From: Triangularia verruculosa
Lineage: Eukaryota > Ascomycota > Sordariomycetes > Sordariales > Podosporaceae
NCBI GenBank assembly: GCA_033296885.1
Contig: MU863884.1
Location: 62,001 to 126,000, forward strand
DNA length: 64,000 nt
Reading direction: 5' to 3'
Below, one piece after another: positions 45,360 through 55,676 of the stretch (positions are counted from its first letter, which is position 1; each line of letters starts with the position of its first letter). The notes beneath the pieces were generated by a model. That model was not told the DNA's origin. It was given only the letters and a program-made list of their open reading frames with translations, and did not search any database. A program made the translations under genes and the position numbers.

Positions 45360-45808
45360 GGTTCCGGGTTGTGGTGTTGGCGACTTTTGGGGGGAGGGGT
45401 GGTGGTGGTGGTGGCCGCACAGCGGGAATTGGTTTGATAGCTCCTCTCCAAGACGTCAGTAGCCTTCCCTGCTAAACCCAATTGCCAATTGCCATTGCTT
45501 GCTTGCCAATTGGCGGCTGTGGGTGGGGCGAATGGGCTTGGCTGTCACGTGATACCCTTGACTTACACCTCGCTTCCTGCCGAGATCGTCATCGGTATTG
45601 AGATAAAGCGCAGCGGTGAGAATATACTATGCCCGAATCAATTATGCGCTCGCTTCCGTGATTGTTGACATTCCCAGACAGCAGAGTTTGTGATGTAATC
45701 TCTACCGCCGCCCTTGAACCGTTGACTTAAAGCGGGGCCGACCGTCAACCTCACCTCTCACCTCGTCACATCCCATCCCGACATCTTACTAGGGGTATCA
45801 CGCCCAAG
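45360..45808. promoter_or_regulatory. Divergent promoter region
   Basis: 449 bp between divergent start codons. It must contain both promoters. GCCAATT-type CCAAT sequences occur repeatedly at 45481-45512. Confidence 0.4.
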
Positions 45809-46947
45809 ATGTCTCACCTAATATCAAAACTTTTTGACTCCTTACTCGGCCTCCTCTACGGCCTACTATCTCTCCTTTACTCGGCGCTCGTACTCCTCGG
45901 CATAACCCGGCCCAACGAATGGGAACCTCCCACCCTTCTTGATTCCCTCCTCTTCTCTCCCCTCCTATATCTCACCACAAAGCTCTACCACACATTTCTC
46001 TTCCTCAGAGGCCACCCCTTCCACCCACCACCCCACCACTCCCGCATCCGAGTAGTCTGCCTCTCCGACACCCACTCCCTCCGCCCGTCTCACATCCCCC
46101 AAGGCGATCTTCTCATTCACGCCGGGGACATATCCGCCACCGGCACATTCGACGACCTTCAGGACCAAATCAACTGGCTCTCCTCCCTCCCAGGTTTCAA
46201 GCACAAGGTCGTCATAGCCGGAAACCACGATTGTTTTCTCGATCCAGATTCATCAATCCACAGATCAGGACCAAAAGAGAAGAGAATACTCAACTGGAAG
46301 GGCCTCACATACCTACAAGATGAGCTCGTAACCCTGGAATTCGACGACAGAGAAGGCGGTGGCAAGAGGAAACTGAACATTTACGGAAGCCCCTGGATCC
46401 CAAGATGCGGCGGTAATGATTTTGCGTTTCAGTACCTCCGTGAGAAGGCGCCTTGGGAAGGCAAGATTCCAGTTGAAACTGATGTACTGGTTACGCACTG
46501 CCCACCGGTATGTTTGCCTCCACCCACTCTTCATGAAAATGATACTAACAACGGAAACAGAAAGGCCACCGTGATCTCCACCTCGGCTGTCCCTCCTTGC
46601 TCTCTGAACTCTGGAGGGTAAAACCAAAAGTCCATGTTTTTGGGCACGTCCACCATGGTGCTGGGGTAGAAAGTTTGTTTTTTGATGAGTGCCAAGCTGC
46701 GTATGAGTCCCTTCTTTTGCGGACGACAGCGGCAGAAGGGAATGTGTGGAAGAGGTGGTGGGATGTCAAGGGGTTGGGAGATGCGTTGAATGTGTTGAGA
46801 TATGGGCTGCAGAGTGTGCTGTGGAAGTGGATTATGACTGGGCCGGGGAGTAACAATGGGGGGGTGCTGGTTAATGCGGGAGTTATGAAGGGGAATACGG
46901 GGAGGTTAAGGAAGGGGAGGGGGGTGGTGAGGGTGGTTGATTTGTGA
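45809..46947 (+). CDS. Calcineurin-like metallophosphoesterase (MPPED-like)
   Basis: Two exons, 45809-46507 and 46561-46947, give 361 residues. The 53-nt intron starts GTATGT, has a CTAAC branch site and ends ACAG, joining VTHCPP to KGHRDLH. The first 75 residues hold hydrophobic stretches (LLGLLYGLLSLLYSALVLLG, LLFSPLLYLTTKLYHTFLFL) that may anchor it to a membrane. Catalytic metal motifs appear in order: CLSDTH, HAGDIS, AGNHD, VTHCPP and FGHVHHG. The arrangement resembles the MPPED1/2 group of class III phosphoesterases. The substrate is unknown; family members hydrolyse phosphodiesters in vitro. The C-terminal part after GHVHHG has a Trp-rich insertion (WKRWWDVKG). Confidence 0.92.
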
Positions 46948-47588
46948 GTGTTGATTGGAAAAGGTTGGCAGAAGAGAGAAGTTGGTGGTTGGAGTTTGGG
47001 GGTGGTGTTTTGGGACTGTATTATTATTATTATTATTACTGGTTTGGGACATCTCGGAGGTAGGATAACAAAATAATAGAGTGCCAGGAGTATTGTTTGT
47101 ATTGAGTACTTTTGAATGACGTCGAGCGCTGGCTGTTGGCGAAGTCAAGGAACTTGAGGTTGGTGATGGCTTCAATGAAAGAAGGTTGGCAAATGTCAAT
47201 GATAATGTCATTCGATCCACAGATGCAGGATCTGGTCAAGCTACATCATTGAATTGCTCATCACAAATAGTTGGCTGAGGAAAATGATGGTGGGGTAGTC
47301 GTTGCGCATCACAGGTCTAGATGTTGCAGTATCCTAACGATGGTGATTTGTAGGGACAGTTTACCCAAGTGGCTAGCATCATCACTGCAATGGGATTTGA
47401 TCCTGTGGTTAGGGCGGTCCTGGAATGAGGCCGACCCTGGGATGAAGCCGACCCTGGACGACGGCAACGCCAGCCTGAGGCATCGACCAGTGAGGCTCAG
47501 ACCGAGCCTGCCCGCTCGGTATAGCGCCAGCCGCCGGTCGAGGAAGCAACAAATCCTGATAGGAAACCCACACAGGGGACCAACGGTA

Positions 47589-47667
47589 TGGTGTAACGGG
47601 AAGCACGACGTGACCTACACGCTGCCCTCACTGAAGAAGACTCCTGCATGGTCGTGGGTTCGATTCC
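47589..47667 (+). repeat. Degenerate tRNA-like sequence with A and B boxes
   Basis: TGGTGTAACGGG (47589-47600) resembles the A box of the 30-32 kb elements. GGTTCGATTCC (47657-47667) is a perfect B box about 57 bp later. The T stem does not pair, so it is called degenerate. Confidence 0.35.
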
Positions 47668-47760
47668 TTGGGGAGACAATCCCTGAAGGTGGCCAACCAC
47701 CTTCAAGTTGACATTAACAACCACTTATTGTCAAAGGTTTCGGACCCATAGTCCTGGTAA

Positions 47761-47832
47761 GCGGCAATACTCGGACGGTTGGTATTCTAGATGCGGTGAT
47801 CGACGTCCCACGTTCGAATCGTGGGTGCCGCC
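47761..47832 (+). repeat. tRNA-like sequence, possible tRNA pseudogene
   Basis: GCGGCA at 47761 pairs with TGCCGC at 47826-47831. A strong T arm lies between them (CCACG TTCGAAT CGTGG). The D arm is not recognisable and no anticodon can be assigned. Probably a tRNA relic. Confidence 0.4.
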
Positions 47833-48647
47833 CCTGGCAACGGACCGGAAGTCTACGCCAACCAGAGCGGCTCTGGACTGAGTTGGGTCCTATCCTTCTT
47901 TTTTTCATTTCATATTAGTTATTATAATAATTTATCATGATGATGTGTTCGGCATGGCTGTTTCAGTTCAATGGGAATGTTAGATTGGGTGCATCGACTT
48001 TTATACTTGGCAGGTCCAATATCAACAACCAAAGACAATGCTACCTCTTATATTTTAACAAAAGTCAACAGTTGGTTCTTGAGGCACTCATTATTGTTAC
48101 GGAATCACCATTATATTGTTCAAGACCTTGGTCAGACAAGCCGTATATAGGGGCTTTGTCAATACATAGACGATCACAGTATTAACATCTAAATGATCAA
48201 TTTGCAGTTACACTACGAGAGGGAAACTTTCTCTTCAAGGACCACTGTGCCATGTCGTGAGTTGGAATCATGATTTAACCTTTCCCCTCCGTCGCTGCTA
48301 TTAATACCGAAGTAAGTCAACTACTCATCTGGCATTGAATAAAGCTGACCTACACCAAGAACTCAACCCACAACAAACCACCAACAAACACCCCTCCAAA
48401 CCACCAACAAACCCCAGAGTGAAGATGCTTCTCATTTTATCTCTTTTTGTTTAAACTCGATTCATGCAAGAAACCGCTTATACCCCCCTCCCAAGCCCAT
48501 ACCAACCCATCCATTCCTTTGCCCTATCTAATGACCAAAACCTCCTCCTCTTACTCTTATTTCTTTTCGCTGGAGTTTTATACACACATCTAATATTTAC
48601 ATAAGCTGGGTCCACGTCCACCCCTCTTTCTCGGCGAGTTCCTCCCA

Positions 48648-51600
48648 CTAATCACTCTCCTCGTTATCCTTCTTCTTCTCATCCTTCTCCTTGGCCTCAA
48701 TCGTCCGGCTCTGGTTCGCCTTCTCCTTGTCCAAGTCTGGGAAGATGAGGTCAAAAACCTCAGAGTACCAGCTCACTGGCTTGCCTTCGATTCCTTCCTT
48801 GATGTTCTGTCGCATATCATATTAGCATTAATTCACTTCATAGGATATGTCAAGGGTAGACACTCACCTCAGGCAATTCCAACCAATCACTCTCATTATC
48901 CTTCGGGAAAACCACCGTCGTGCACCCCGCCCTCCTCGCCGCGACAGTCTTCTCCCTCAACCCACCAATTCTCAATACCTTGCCCGTGAGCGTCAATTCG
49001 CCCGTCATCGCCACCGTGGGATTGATCGGCTTCTCCAGTGCCAGACTCAACAACGACGTGGCCATGGTGATACCCGCCGAAGGCCCGTCCTTTTGCACGG
49101 CTCCCTCCGGTACGTGGACATGGATCTTAGCATGATCCAGGAAATCGTTCTTGGGGAAGTTGTTCGCCATGTAGGACTTGGCGAAGGAATACGCAATAGC
49201 GGACGACTCTTTCATGACTGTCTTGAGGTTGCCGGTAATTTCGAGAGATGGACGAGACGACGACTTGAGAGAGGACTGGAGAATGGCCTCGACATACATG
49301 GCGGCACCGCCGAGTTGTGTCCATGCCAGGCCCATGGTCACACCAGGGGGAGTGACGTCGTAAAGGCGGTCGGATGTGAAGACTGGGGGGCCGACGTAGT
49401 CCTTCAGGTTGTCCTTGTCGATAGTAACGTGGACGCTCTCGGGAACCTTGAGGGCTACCCTGGGCACTTCAGTAGTCTCCTTCTCTGTCGCCTCAGTGCT
49501 GGCAGTAGCTGGCTCCTCCGATGGCTTGTTCTCCTTCTCCGACTCCTCCTTGGCGACCTTGCCTTCGTCTGTCAGAGCCTCGGACTCGGGAAGTACATCC
49601 TCTCCAAGCTCCTGAACGATCTTGAACGCAGACTTGCGGTAGACCTTCTCGATATGCTTCTTCAGGTTACGAACACCAGCCTCACGGCAGTAAGACTTAA
49701 TCAGCTCCTCGATGGCATCCTTCTTCAGTTCAACATCTACGCCCTTGAGACCGGCCAGCTCCTGAGCCTGAGGAGCGAGATACCTCTCAGCAATAGCCAT
49801 CTTCTCATCAGACACATACCCAGACAGCCTGATCACCTCCATGCGATCAAGAAGTGGCCTAGGAATCGTGTCGGTCATGTTGGCAGTGCAGACAAACAGT
49901 ACCCTCGACAAGTCAACCGGGACGTCGAGATAGTGGTCAAGGAAAGAGCTGTTTTGTTCCGGGTCGAGAAGTTCGAGGAGCGCCGAGGATGGGTCTCCCT
50001 GGTATCCACGTCCAATCTTGTCGATCTCATCGATAAGAATCAAGGGATTCTCAGTCTTGCACTTCTTCAAGGCCTGAATAACGCGGCCCGGCAGAGCACC
50101 GACATATGTCCTCCTGTGTCCCTTGATTTCAGCAACATCGGCGAGACCACCAACACTGAAGCGGTAGTACTGGCGGTTGAGCGCACGAGCGATGGATTTA
50201 CCGATACTGGTCTTGCCCACACCTGGTGGACCAACAAAGCAGAGAATTTTGCCTTCGACAGTGCCGCGCAGCTTCCCTACAGCGATGAACTCAAGAATGC
50301 GGTCTTTGACGTCCTTAAGGCCGTAGTGATCCTCGTCCAGAACAGTCATGGCGTTCTGAATACCGAAGTTTTCCGCGCTCCGCAGACCCCATGGAATCTG
50401 CGTCAGCCAATCGAGGTAATTCCGAGTGACATTGAACTCAGAGGCAGCCGGCTCCAGATGCGCTAGCTTGTTCAGCTCATCGTCGAATACCTTGCGCACT
50501 GCTTCGGGCATGGCCAGCTTGTCGGCCTTCTCCTTGAACTTCTCAACAAGCTTATCCTTGCCGTCTGATTCCAGTCCAAGCTCACGCTTGATACCCTTCA
50601 TCTGCTCCGTCAGCCAATACTCACGCTGGCGCTTCGTGATCTTATTCTCCACATCCTTGGTGATCTTGGACTGAAGTTGGGCGTTGACATGCTCCTTCTT
50701 GAGCACAAGGAGGGCCTTGTGCATTCTGTCCTCGACATTCAAACTAGACAGAACCTCCTGAAGCTCAATTGGATCACCAGCTGACACCGCCGCAGCAAAA
50801 TCAGCCAGTTTGGCCGGCTCAGACATAACATTGCCGGTAGACTGACTCATGGAAAAAGTCGATATCTGGTCCCTGAACAGCGAGTTCATACTAGCGACCT
50901 CTTTGAACACATTAACAATTTCGTTGGTAACGGCCCGGATCACCTGGCTCTTGGGGTCGTATGGCTCTTCGGTAAGGTTTTCGACATTGACAAGACTGAC
51001 GGGATATTTCTTGAGGAAAGATGTTGGTTCGTACTGCTTTTGAGTAACGTCTGATTTTGGTGGTGGAACAACCGCGCTCTCCTCGAAGCTCGCCACGACA
51101 TCACCCTTCTGGGCAGACTCATCTGTAGCCTTGGGTATCGGTTCTGGCGTTGGTTCTGTAGCGGCCGGAGTCTTCGCATCCGCAGCCCCGGGAGGAATCA
51201 ACTCCGAGAGCCGGATTCTACGGTGAGGGTAGAGGATTGCAGTAAGACTAGTACCCTCTCCACCTTGGCCCGTCATGGGAAAAGCACTCGTGATTTGAGC
51301 AAATACACCCACGTCGTGAACCTCGTCGGCACTTCGGATAACGTCGTCATCGGCGTTCTCATCCTTGAACAGGAAGGCGCCGACATATGGCTGACCACGC
51401 TTGATCATCTCGGTAATGGCGGCAGCAACATTAGGATCCTTGATGGTGATGGCCTTATAGAACCCTGGAAATAACGGCCTCTTGGCAATAGGAATCGCCA
51501 TTACCTGAGGATAAATCTCAGGAACAACAGGCTTCGTAAGAGCCTTGTCGCCTGGCTTCCGTCCCCGTTTCCCACCATCTCCTGACCCATCCCCCGATGA

Positions 51601-52026
51601 CCCCGAAGCAGTCCCGGCAGCACTTCCCTTGTTCTCCGGTGACTCGGGGGTTCCCTGGCTGCCCTCTTTCGTCTTCGCCTTGGAGCTTGAAGACTTGGCC
51701 TTCTCAACATCCTTTTCCTCCCTCTCCTCAGCCGCTTCCTTCTCTTGATTCTCCTTGTTTGCCTTTTTCTCCTCCTCCGTTAACGGCTCGATAGCGTCAA
51801 AGAACCCTGAGCCCTTCTGCTGTTTCCTTAAAGCGGCATGCGTAGAGAATGGCGAAAGTGATGAGGGGAAGCTGTCCCTCGAGAAGCCCTGCAACCGCGG
51901 CGCGATATGTTGGCCCTGTCGTAACGAAGCTCTTACCGAGCAGATGCTTGTTCGTCTGGAAGCTGTAGTGAAGAGAACCGAATGCCTCGGCGAGGGCATG
52001 CGCAGGACGCGCTGTCGCGGCAGCAT
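48648..52026 (-). CDS. PIM1: Mitochondrial Lon protease
   Basis: Two exons, 52026-48868 and 48806-48648, give 1105 residues. The ATG at 52026 is the first Met of the frame and starts a basic mitochondrial presequence (MLPRQRVLRMPSPRHSVLF). A Glu/Lys/Ser-rich linker precedes the Lon N-domain. The AAA+ module has Walker A GPPGVGKTS, Walker B LILIDEIDK and FVCTANMTDTIPRPLLDRME. An acidic Glu/Thr/Ala-rich insertion (about 850-890) lies before the protease domain, which carries the catalytic Ser in KDGPSAG and the Lys in GLREKTVAARRAGC. The last exon adds a highly charged tail (KEKDEKKKDNEESD). Lon degrades damaged matrix proteins and aids mtDNA maintenance. It diverges from the small coiled-coil gene. 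Confidence 0.96.
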
Positions 52027-52977
52027 TGTGGGCAGTGCGAAGACAGAGACCGGGGGGGAGCGGTTTGACGTCAAAGTTTTGCGGGTTTGTAATCAAGCTC
52101 GAGCTCTCGAAGTGCACCGGACGGCAGCGAGGGGTTAATTAGTCGAAGCGAGCTCGAGTGTATGAATAATGTACAATAAAGTAAAAGAAAAGAAACCCGT
52201 CGGGAATCCTAGACGTCGGAGGAATTCACTACTTTTAACGAAAAGCTCCGAGGACGGGGACGGCCAAGCACGGCGGGAGAGTGGTGATGTCTGAATAATG
52301 TGATTGAACAGCTACAGCGGGAGGCGAGCTACAGTTTTCGACATGGAATCGGTAGAACCTACTGGCAACTGTACAGGCGGCAACGCACGGCGCCCAGACC
52401 TCCATGCGCAACCTTGACAGGGGTGCCGGCTGTCCAGCCACAGGCAGCTTTCAGTCTCCGTCATCGCCGGGACTCTTCCGTGGACATTTCTCCACAGTGC
52501 CCCGCCCCCGCAATTGCAGCTGTTGGGCTTTGTTTCAACGGCAGGGGCCGGGCACTGCCCGGGTGGTTTCCAAACCTCAGGGTTTTGAAATAAGCTCGCA
52601 TAGGGGATTCGACAGGCCGATCTCTTTATATTCGGCTGATTGTTGGTTCTACCCCAAGAATCGAACCATCACAACCCCAAAATCCGAACCAGATAGAGGT
52701 ATTGCCCCACGCCAGTTGGACGCTAGAGAGCGGCACTGCTTGCTTCACAGTCTCCCCAGGTTCTCTACGGCGCTCTCTACGGCGAAGCACCACCAGCGCG
52801 TGATCAAAAGCCCTACTAAACAGGGGACATCCCCCTTCTCTGCCGCCTCACCTTGGACCCAACAACCAGGCTGTGAACTCTTGGTGTCTTCTTTCTTCTA
52901 TATACCTGCCCCTCCACCAGCCCGCACATTGCTCTTTTTCTCTTCTCCGAAACCCATCAGCCCCCAAAACAGCCATC
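52027..52977. promoter_or_regulatory. Divergent region between Lon and the next gene
   Basis: 951 bp holding both promoters. It is mostly C-rich with no clear TATA box. GGTTCGATTC on the minus strand near 52660 is not embedded in a tRNA fold. Confidence 0.35.
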
Positions 52978-53526
52978 ATGACCTCCAACAGCACAACCGA
53001 CGAACTCACTTCCTCCGTCACAAAACTCTCCCTCAAAACCTCCTCCCTCGACAAATCCAAACTCGCCCCAAAGAAGAAGGCTGCCGCCCCCGTCGCCGAC
53101 AGCTGGGAAGACGAGGACGAGGATGATGAACCAGAAGAGACGCCACTAGGCAATACCCAAGCCGGCACCAATGCGCCCCCACCAACACCCATGTCACCCG
53201 TAGCAAAGAAGCAGCCCTTCTCGCCATCGGCCCTCAACGCGCCTGGTACATTCGGTTTCACATCCTTCGATACACCAGGCGGCGACTCAAGTCCTCGATC
53301 AGCAGGCTCGGCACCTGACAAGAGACCAGAAAAGACGGATGCCGTGGCGCGCCGCATGATTGCTGCCGGGCTTGGCCTCAGAGCGCCGAGGGCGACGGAG
53401 GAACAAAAGGCCTATGATCGGGCAGTAAGGGAGCAGGAGAAGAAGAGAAGAGAGGAGGAGAGAGAAAGGCAGAGAAAGAAGGAAGAAGAGGCGCAAAAGG
53501 CGAAGCAGGCCATTTGGGACGACTGA
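52978..53526 (+). CDS. Small acidic coiled-coil protein of unknown function
   Basis: A single exon encodes 182 residues, with start context CATCATGA. The N-terminal 50 residues are Ser/Thr/Lys-rich (SSVTKLSLKTSSLDKSKLAP). An acidic strip (SWEDEDEDDEPEE) and a Pro-rich linker follow. A segment reads DAVARRMIAAGLGLRAPRAT and looks like the conserved core. The C-terminal 45 residues are a continuous charged helix of Glu/Arg/Lys (REQEKKRREEERERQRKKEE) ending AIWDD. I do not recognise a characterised family. The position of acidic strip, short core and charged helix suggests an RNA- or protein-binding adaptor; this is inference. Confidence 0.8.
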   Translation: MTSNSTTDELTSSVTKLSLKTSSLDKSKLAPKKKAAAPVADSWEDEDEDDEPEETPLGNTQAGTNAPPPTPMSPVAKKQPFSPSALNAPGTFGFTSFDTPGGDSSPRSAGSAPDKRPEKTDAVARRMIAAGLGLRAPRATEEQKAYDRAVREQEKKRREEERERQRKKEEEAQKAKQAIWDD

Positions 53527-53807
53527 TGGCTTTCCTAGGATATACTGGGAGTTTCTATACGCCTCCGGGCTTGCCATTTTGGATAAGGAGTTGTTCTCCA
53601 CAGAACAAGGAGCCCACAAGACCGCCTCTTCAGCGCAGTGGTCCGGATAGTATGGCGAATTCCAAGCGTCTTTCATAGCCGCCATGGATATTGGTTAATT
53701 CTGTAACTGTTAGCGCAAAATATGTAATGTGAATCTCTCACCTTGATTGACCTGGCCCTATCCACTAGCGCCTTGTACCCTCATGTTGCTAATGTCTAAA
53801 GCTCTCT

Positions 53808-54662
53808 TCAGTCATCCTTCTTTTTCCTACTCTTCTTAACCTTAGGTGGCTTAATCTCCTTTCCCCTCCAAGTCAACATCACCTCCTCGGCCTGCTCTCC
53901 ATCTACTACTCTATGCTTACTCCCCACACCTAGTCCCTCCAAGCCGCCCTCCTCCACAGCCTTCTGATTCCACAACATCTGGGATATCATTCCCTCTTTC
54001 GAGCAAACCACGTACACCATAGGCCATTTACTCCTCCCAATCGCATCCCTCACTCCCTTGGTGGCAGTCTTCTCAGCAACCAAGATCCCAATCACACCTC
54101 TCGAGCGCCAGCCGGGCGGGGCACCGATGAAGGCGCCTTCCAGCTCGCGGATGTAGCTGGGTTTGGAACTTTTGGTTGATTTACATTGGCCGAGGACTTT
54201 GAGCGGTGTCGTTTGGCCGGGGATGGGTGACCAGAAACCAAGGAGGTCGATGCCGTAGTCTGACCTGCCGCCAACGCGGTGGAGGGTGAAGCAGAGGCGG
54301 GAGAGGGAAAGAATGGCGGTATATTCAAAGTGGGTGCCGATATAAACGGTGGATGTTGGGTCGACGTTGTTTCGGGAGGCGTACGAGAGGAAGGTGGTAA
54401 GGGAATTGTGGTTTGTTGAGGAGAGGGGGAGGGCGAAGGTGTATGGCGAAGTTTCTAGCGGTTGTTCTAGAGATGATTCTTCTTCTATTGGTGACTGTTC
54501 TGGCTGTTCTGATTGCGTTGGTTGTGAGGGTGAGGCTTCTTCAGAGGGGTTTGCGGTTGATAGAGGGGCGCTGGCGCGAAATGCTCGGCGAGGAATAACA
54601 GCGGGGGAAGCAGTCGATCGCAGCAGGAACGACAAGGGTCGAGAGAAGAATAGACGACGCAT
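53808..54662 (-). CDS. RRG7: Mitochondrial Rrg7-like PD-(D/E)XK protein
   Basis: A single exon encodes 284 residues. The ATG at 54662 starts an Arg/Ser-rich presequence (MRRLFFSRPLSFLLRSTASP). A Ser/Glu/Pro-rich linker precedes the DUF2034/Rrg7 domain: NVDPTSTVYIGTHFEYTAIL, a conserved GGRSDYGIDLLGFW and LKVLGQCKSTKSS. The D of SDYGID and the QCK form a PD-(D/E)XK-type nuclease pattern, while YIRELEGAF and GVIGILVAEKTATKGVRDAI follow. Yeast Rrg7 is a mitochondrial protein needed for respiratory growth. The C-terminus is lysine-rich (PPKVKKSRKKKDD). It is 313 bp from the divergent Med21 gene. Confidence 0.88.
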   Translation of the reverse strand: MRRLFFSRPLSFLLRSTASPAVIPRRAFRASAPLSTANPSEEASPSQPTQSEQPEQSPIEEESSLEQPLETSPYTFALPLSSTNHNSLTTFLSYASRNNVDPTSTVYIGTHFEYTAILSLSRLCFTLHRVGGRSDYGIDLLGFWSPIPGQTTPLKVLGQCKSTKSSKPSYIRELEGAFIGAPPGWRSRGVIGILVAEKTATKGVRDAIGRSKWPMVYVVCSKEGMISQMLWNQKAVEEGGLEGLGVGSKHRVVDGEQAEEVMLTWRGKEIKPPKVKKSRKKKDD

Positions 54663-54975
54663 TGTAGCTTTTATAACACCAATTAATGAGAATTGTAGAG
54701 TATTTACAACAAAACCACCTGCTGTCGCATCGAAAACCACCCCACATTGAAAAAGATTCCGGCCACAAGGGTGCACACGGGCCGTTGAATTTGAAGACGC
54801 GGTCCGGCACGCGATTGACCGGCAAATAGAGTGGATCCACTCTCCCACCAAGCTCTTATCTTATCGGCCTTCAACCAACCATAACGCGAGCGCATCATCA
54901 GGTAGCTCTCCGTCCTTGAACAATCTCACAATCCACAGCACTCTCCTGGCCACGCTCCTCGGTTACACTGTCAAA
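54663..54975. promoter_or_regulatory. Compact bidirectional promoter region
   Basis: 313 bp between divergent Rrg7 and Med21 start codons. The size implies closely spaced or shared promoter elements. No specific motif is proven. Confidence 0.45.
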
Positions 54976-55449
54976 ATGGGCGACAAACTAACCCAACTCC
55001 AAGAGTCTATGGACCAAGTCCGTCCTCCCCTCCCCCTCCCCCTCCCCTTTGCCGGCCCCCAGACTAACACACCGCAGCTCCTCACCCAATTCATAGCAGC
55101 CCTCTACTACAACGAGCGCCACCACGACCTCCAGAAGTTCTCCCCCAACGACAAGATTCCCGACCTCAAACAAGACCAGCCCCCTGAAGTCGAGACGCTC
55201 GATCCAGAACAATTTAAAGCCGGCCAGCTCGAGCTCGCCAGGGACTTGATCACGAAAGAGCAACAAATTGAATACCTGATCTCGACGTTGCCGGGGCTGG
55301 ATAATAGCGAGAGGGATCAATTACAGATGATTCGGGAATTGGAGGAGGAGCTGAGCGCGGCCGAGCAGCAGAGGCAGGAGGCGCTCAAGGAGAGGGATGA
55401 GGTGCTGAAGAGATTGGATGGGTTGGTTAGGTTGATTAGGAGGCATTGA
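54976..55449 (+). CDS. MED21: Mediator complex subunit Med21
   Basis: Two exons, 54976-55017 and 55078-55449, give 137 residues. The 60-nt intron begins GTCCGT, is extremely pyrimidine-rich and contains ACTAAC before acceptor GCAG. Splicing joins MDQ to LLTQFIAALYYNERHHDL, the expected Med21 start. The body is helical and coiled-coil (EFKAGQLELA-type region, LITKEQQIEYLISTLPGLD, LEEELSAAEQQRQEAL). Med21 forms a four-helix hinge with Med7 in the Mediator middle module and is essential for RNA polymerase II transcription. The intron is a multiple of three and contains no stop codon, so retention would insert 20 residues without breaking the frame. Confidence 0.93.
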   Translation: MGDKLTQLQESMDQVRPPLPLPLPFAGPQTNTPQLLTQFIAALYYNERHHDLQKFSPNDKIPDLKQDQPPEVETLDPEQFKAGQLELARDLITKEQQIEYLISTLPGLDNSERDQLQMIRELEEELSAAEQQRQEALKERDEVLKRLDGLVRLIRRH

Positions 55450-55676
55450 ATCTTGGGAATGCTACGGATTTGGACTTTTTGTTGGGTTAGCATTGGCGTT
55501 GCGGGCATTGGAGAGCGAACAGATGGGCATGGAGTTCTGGTTTTTGTATGTTGTACGGATAAGAATTATCTATGATCGGATAGAGCAAAACTAACGCTGC
55601 CTGGAATCTATCGATATCGATTTCTTCTCCGGTTCTATCTCTTGTAACATCTGAAACTGCAAGGCGCTGACATCAA

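Larger units (their letters stand above)
46948..48647. other. Gene-free region with tRNA-like remnants and AT-rich DNA
   Basis: About 1.7 kb. It includes an ATT/ATA microsatellite near 47021-47037, a 16-bp tandem duplication at 47425-47457, two tRNA-like sequences (47589-47667 and 47761-47832) and AT-rich DNA at about 47900-48300. No protein gene is supported. Confidence 0.45.

Noticed and set aside
44718..45437. 239-codon plus-strand frame over the complex I gene
   Set aside because: Antisense shadow of a gene with clear presequence and family C-terminus.
48847..50466. 539-codon open frame on the plus strand
   Set aside because: Antisense shadow of the Lon protease coding exon; no independent family signature.
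52640..52690. Minus-strand GGTTCGATTC resembling a tRNA B box
   Set aside because: The flanking bases do not form a T stem or acceptor stem and no A box is at the right distance.
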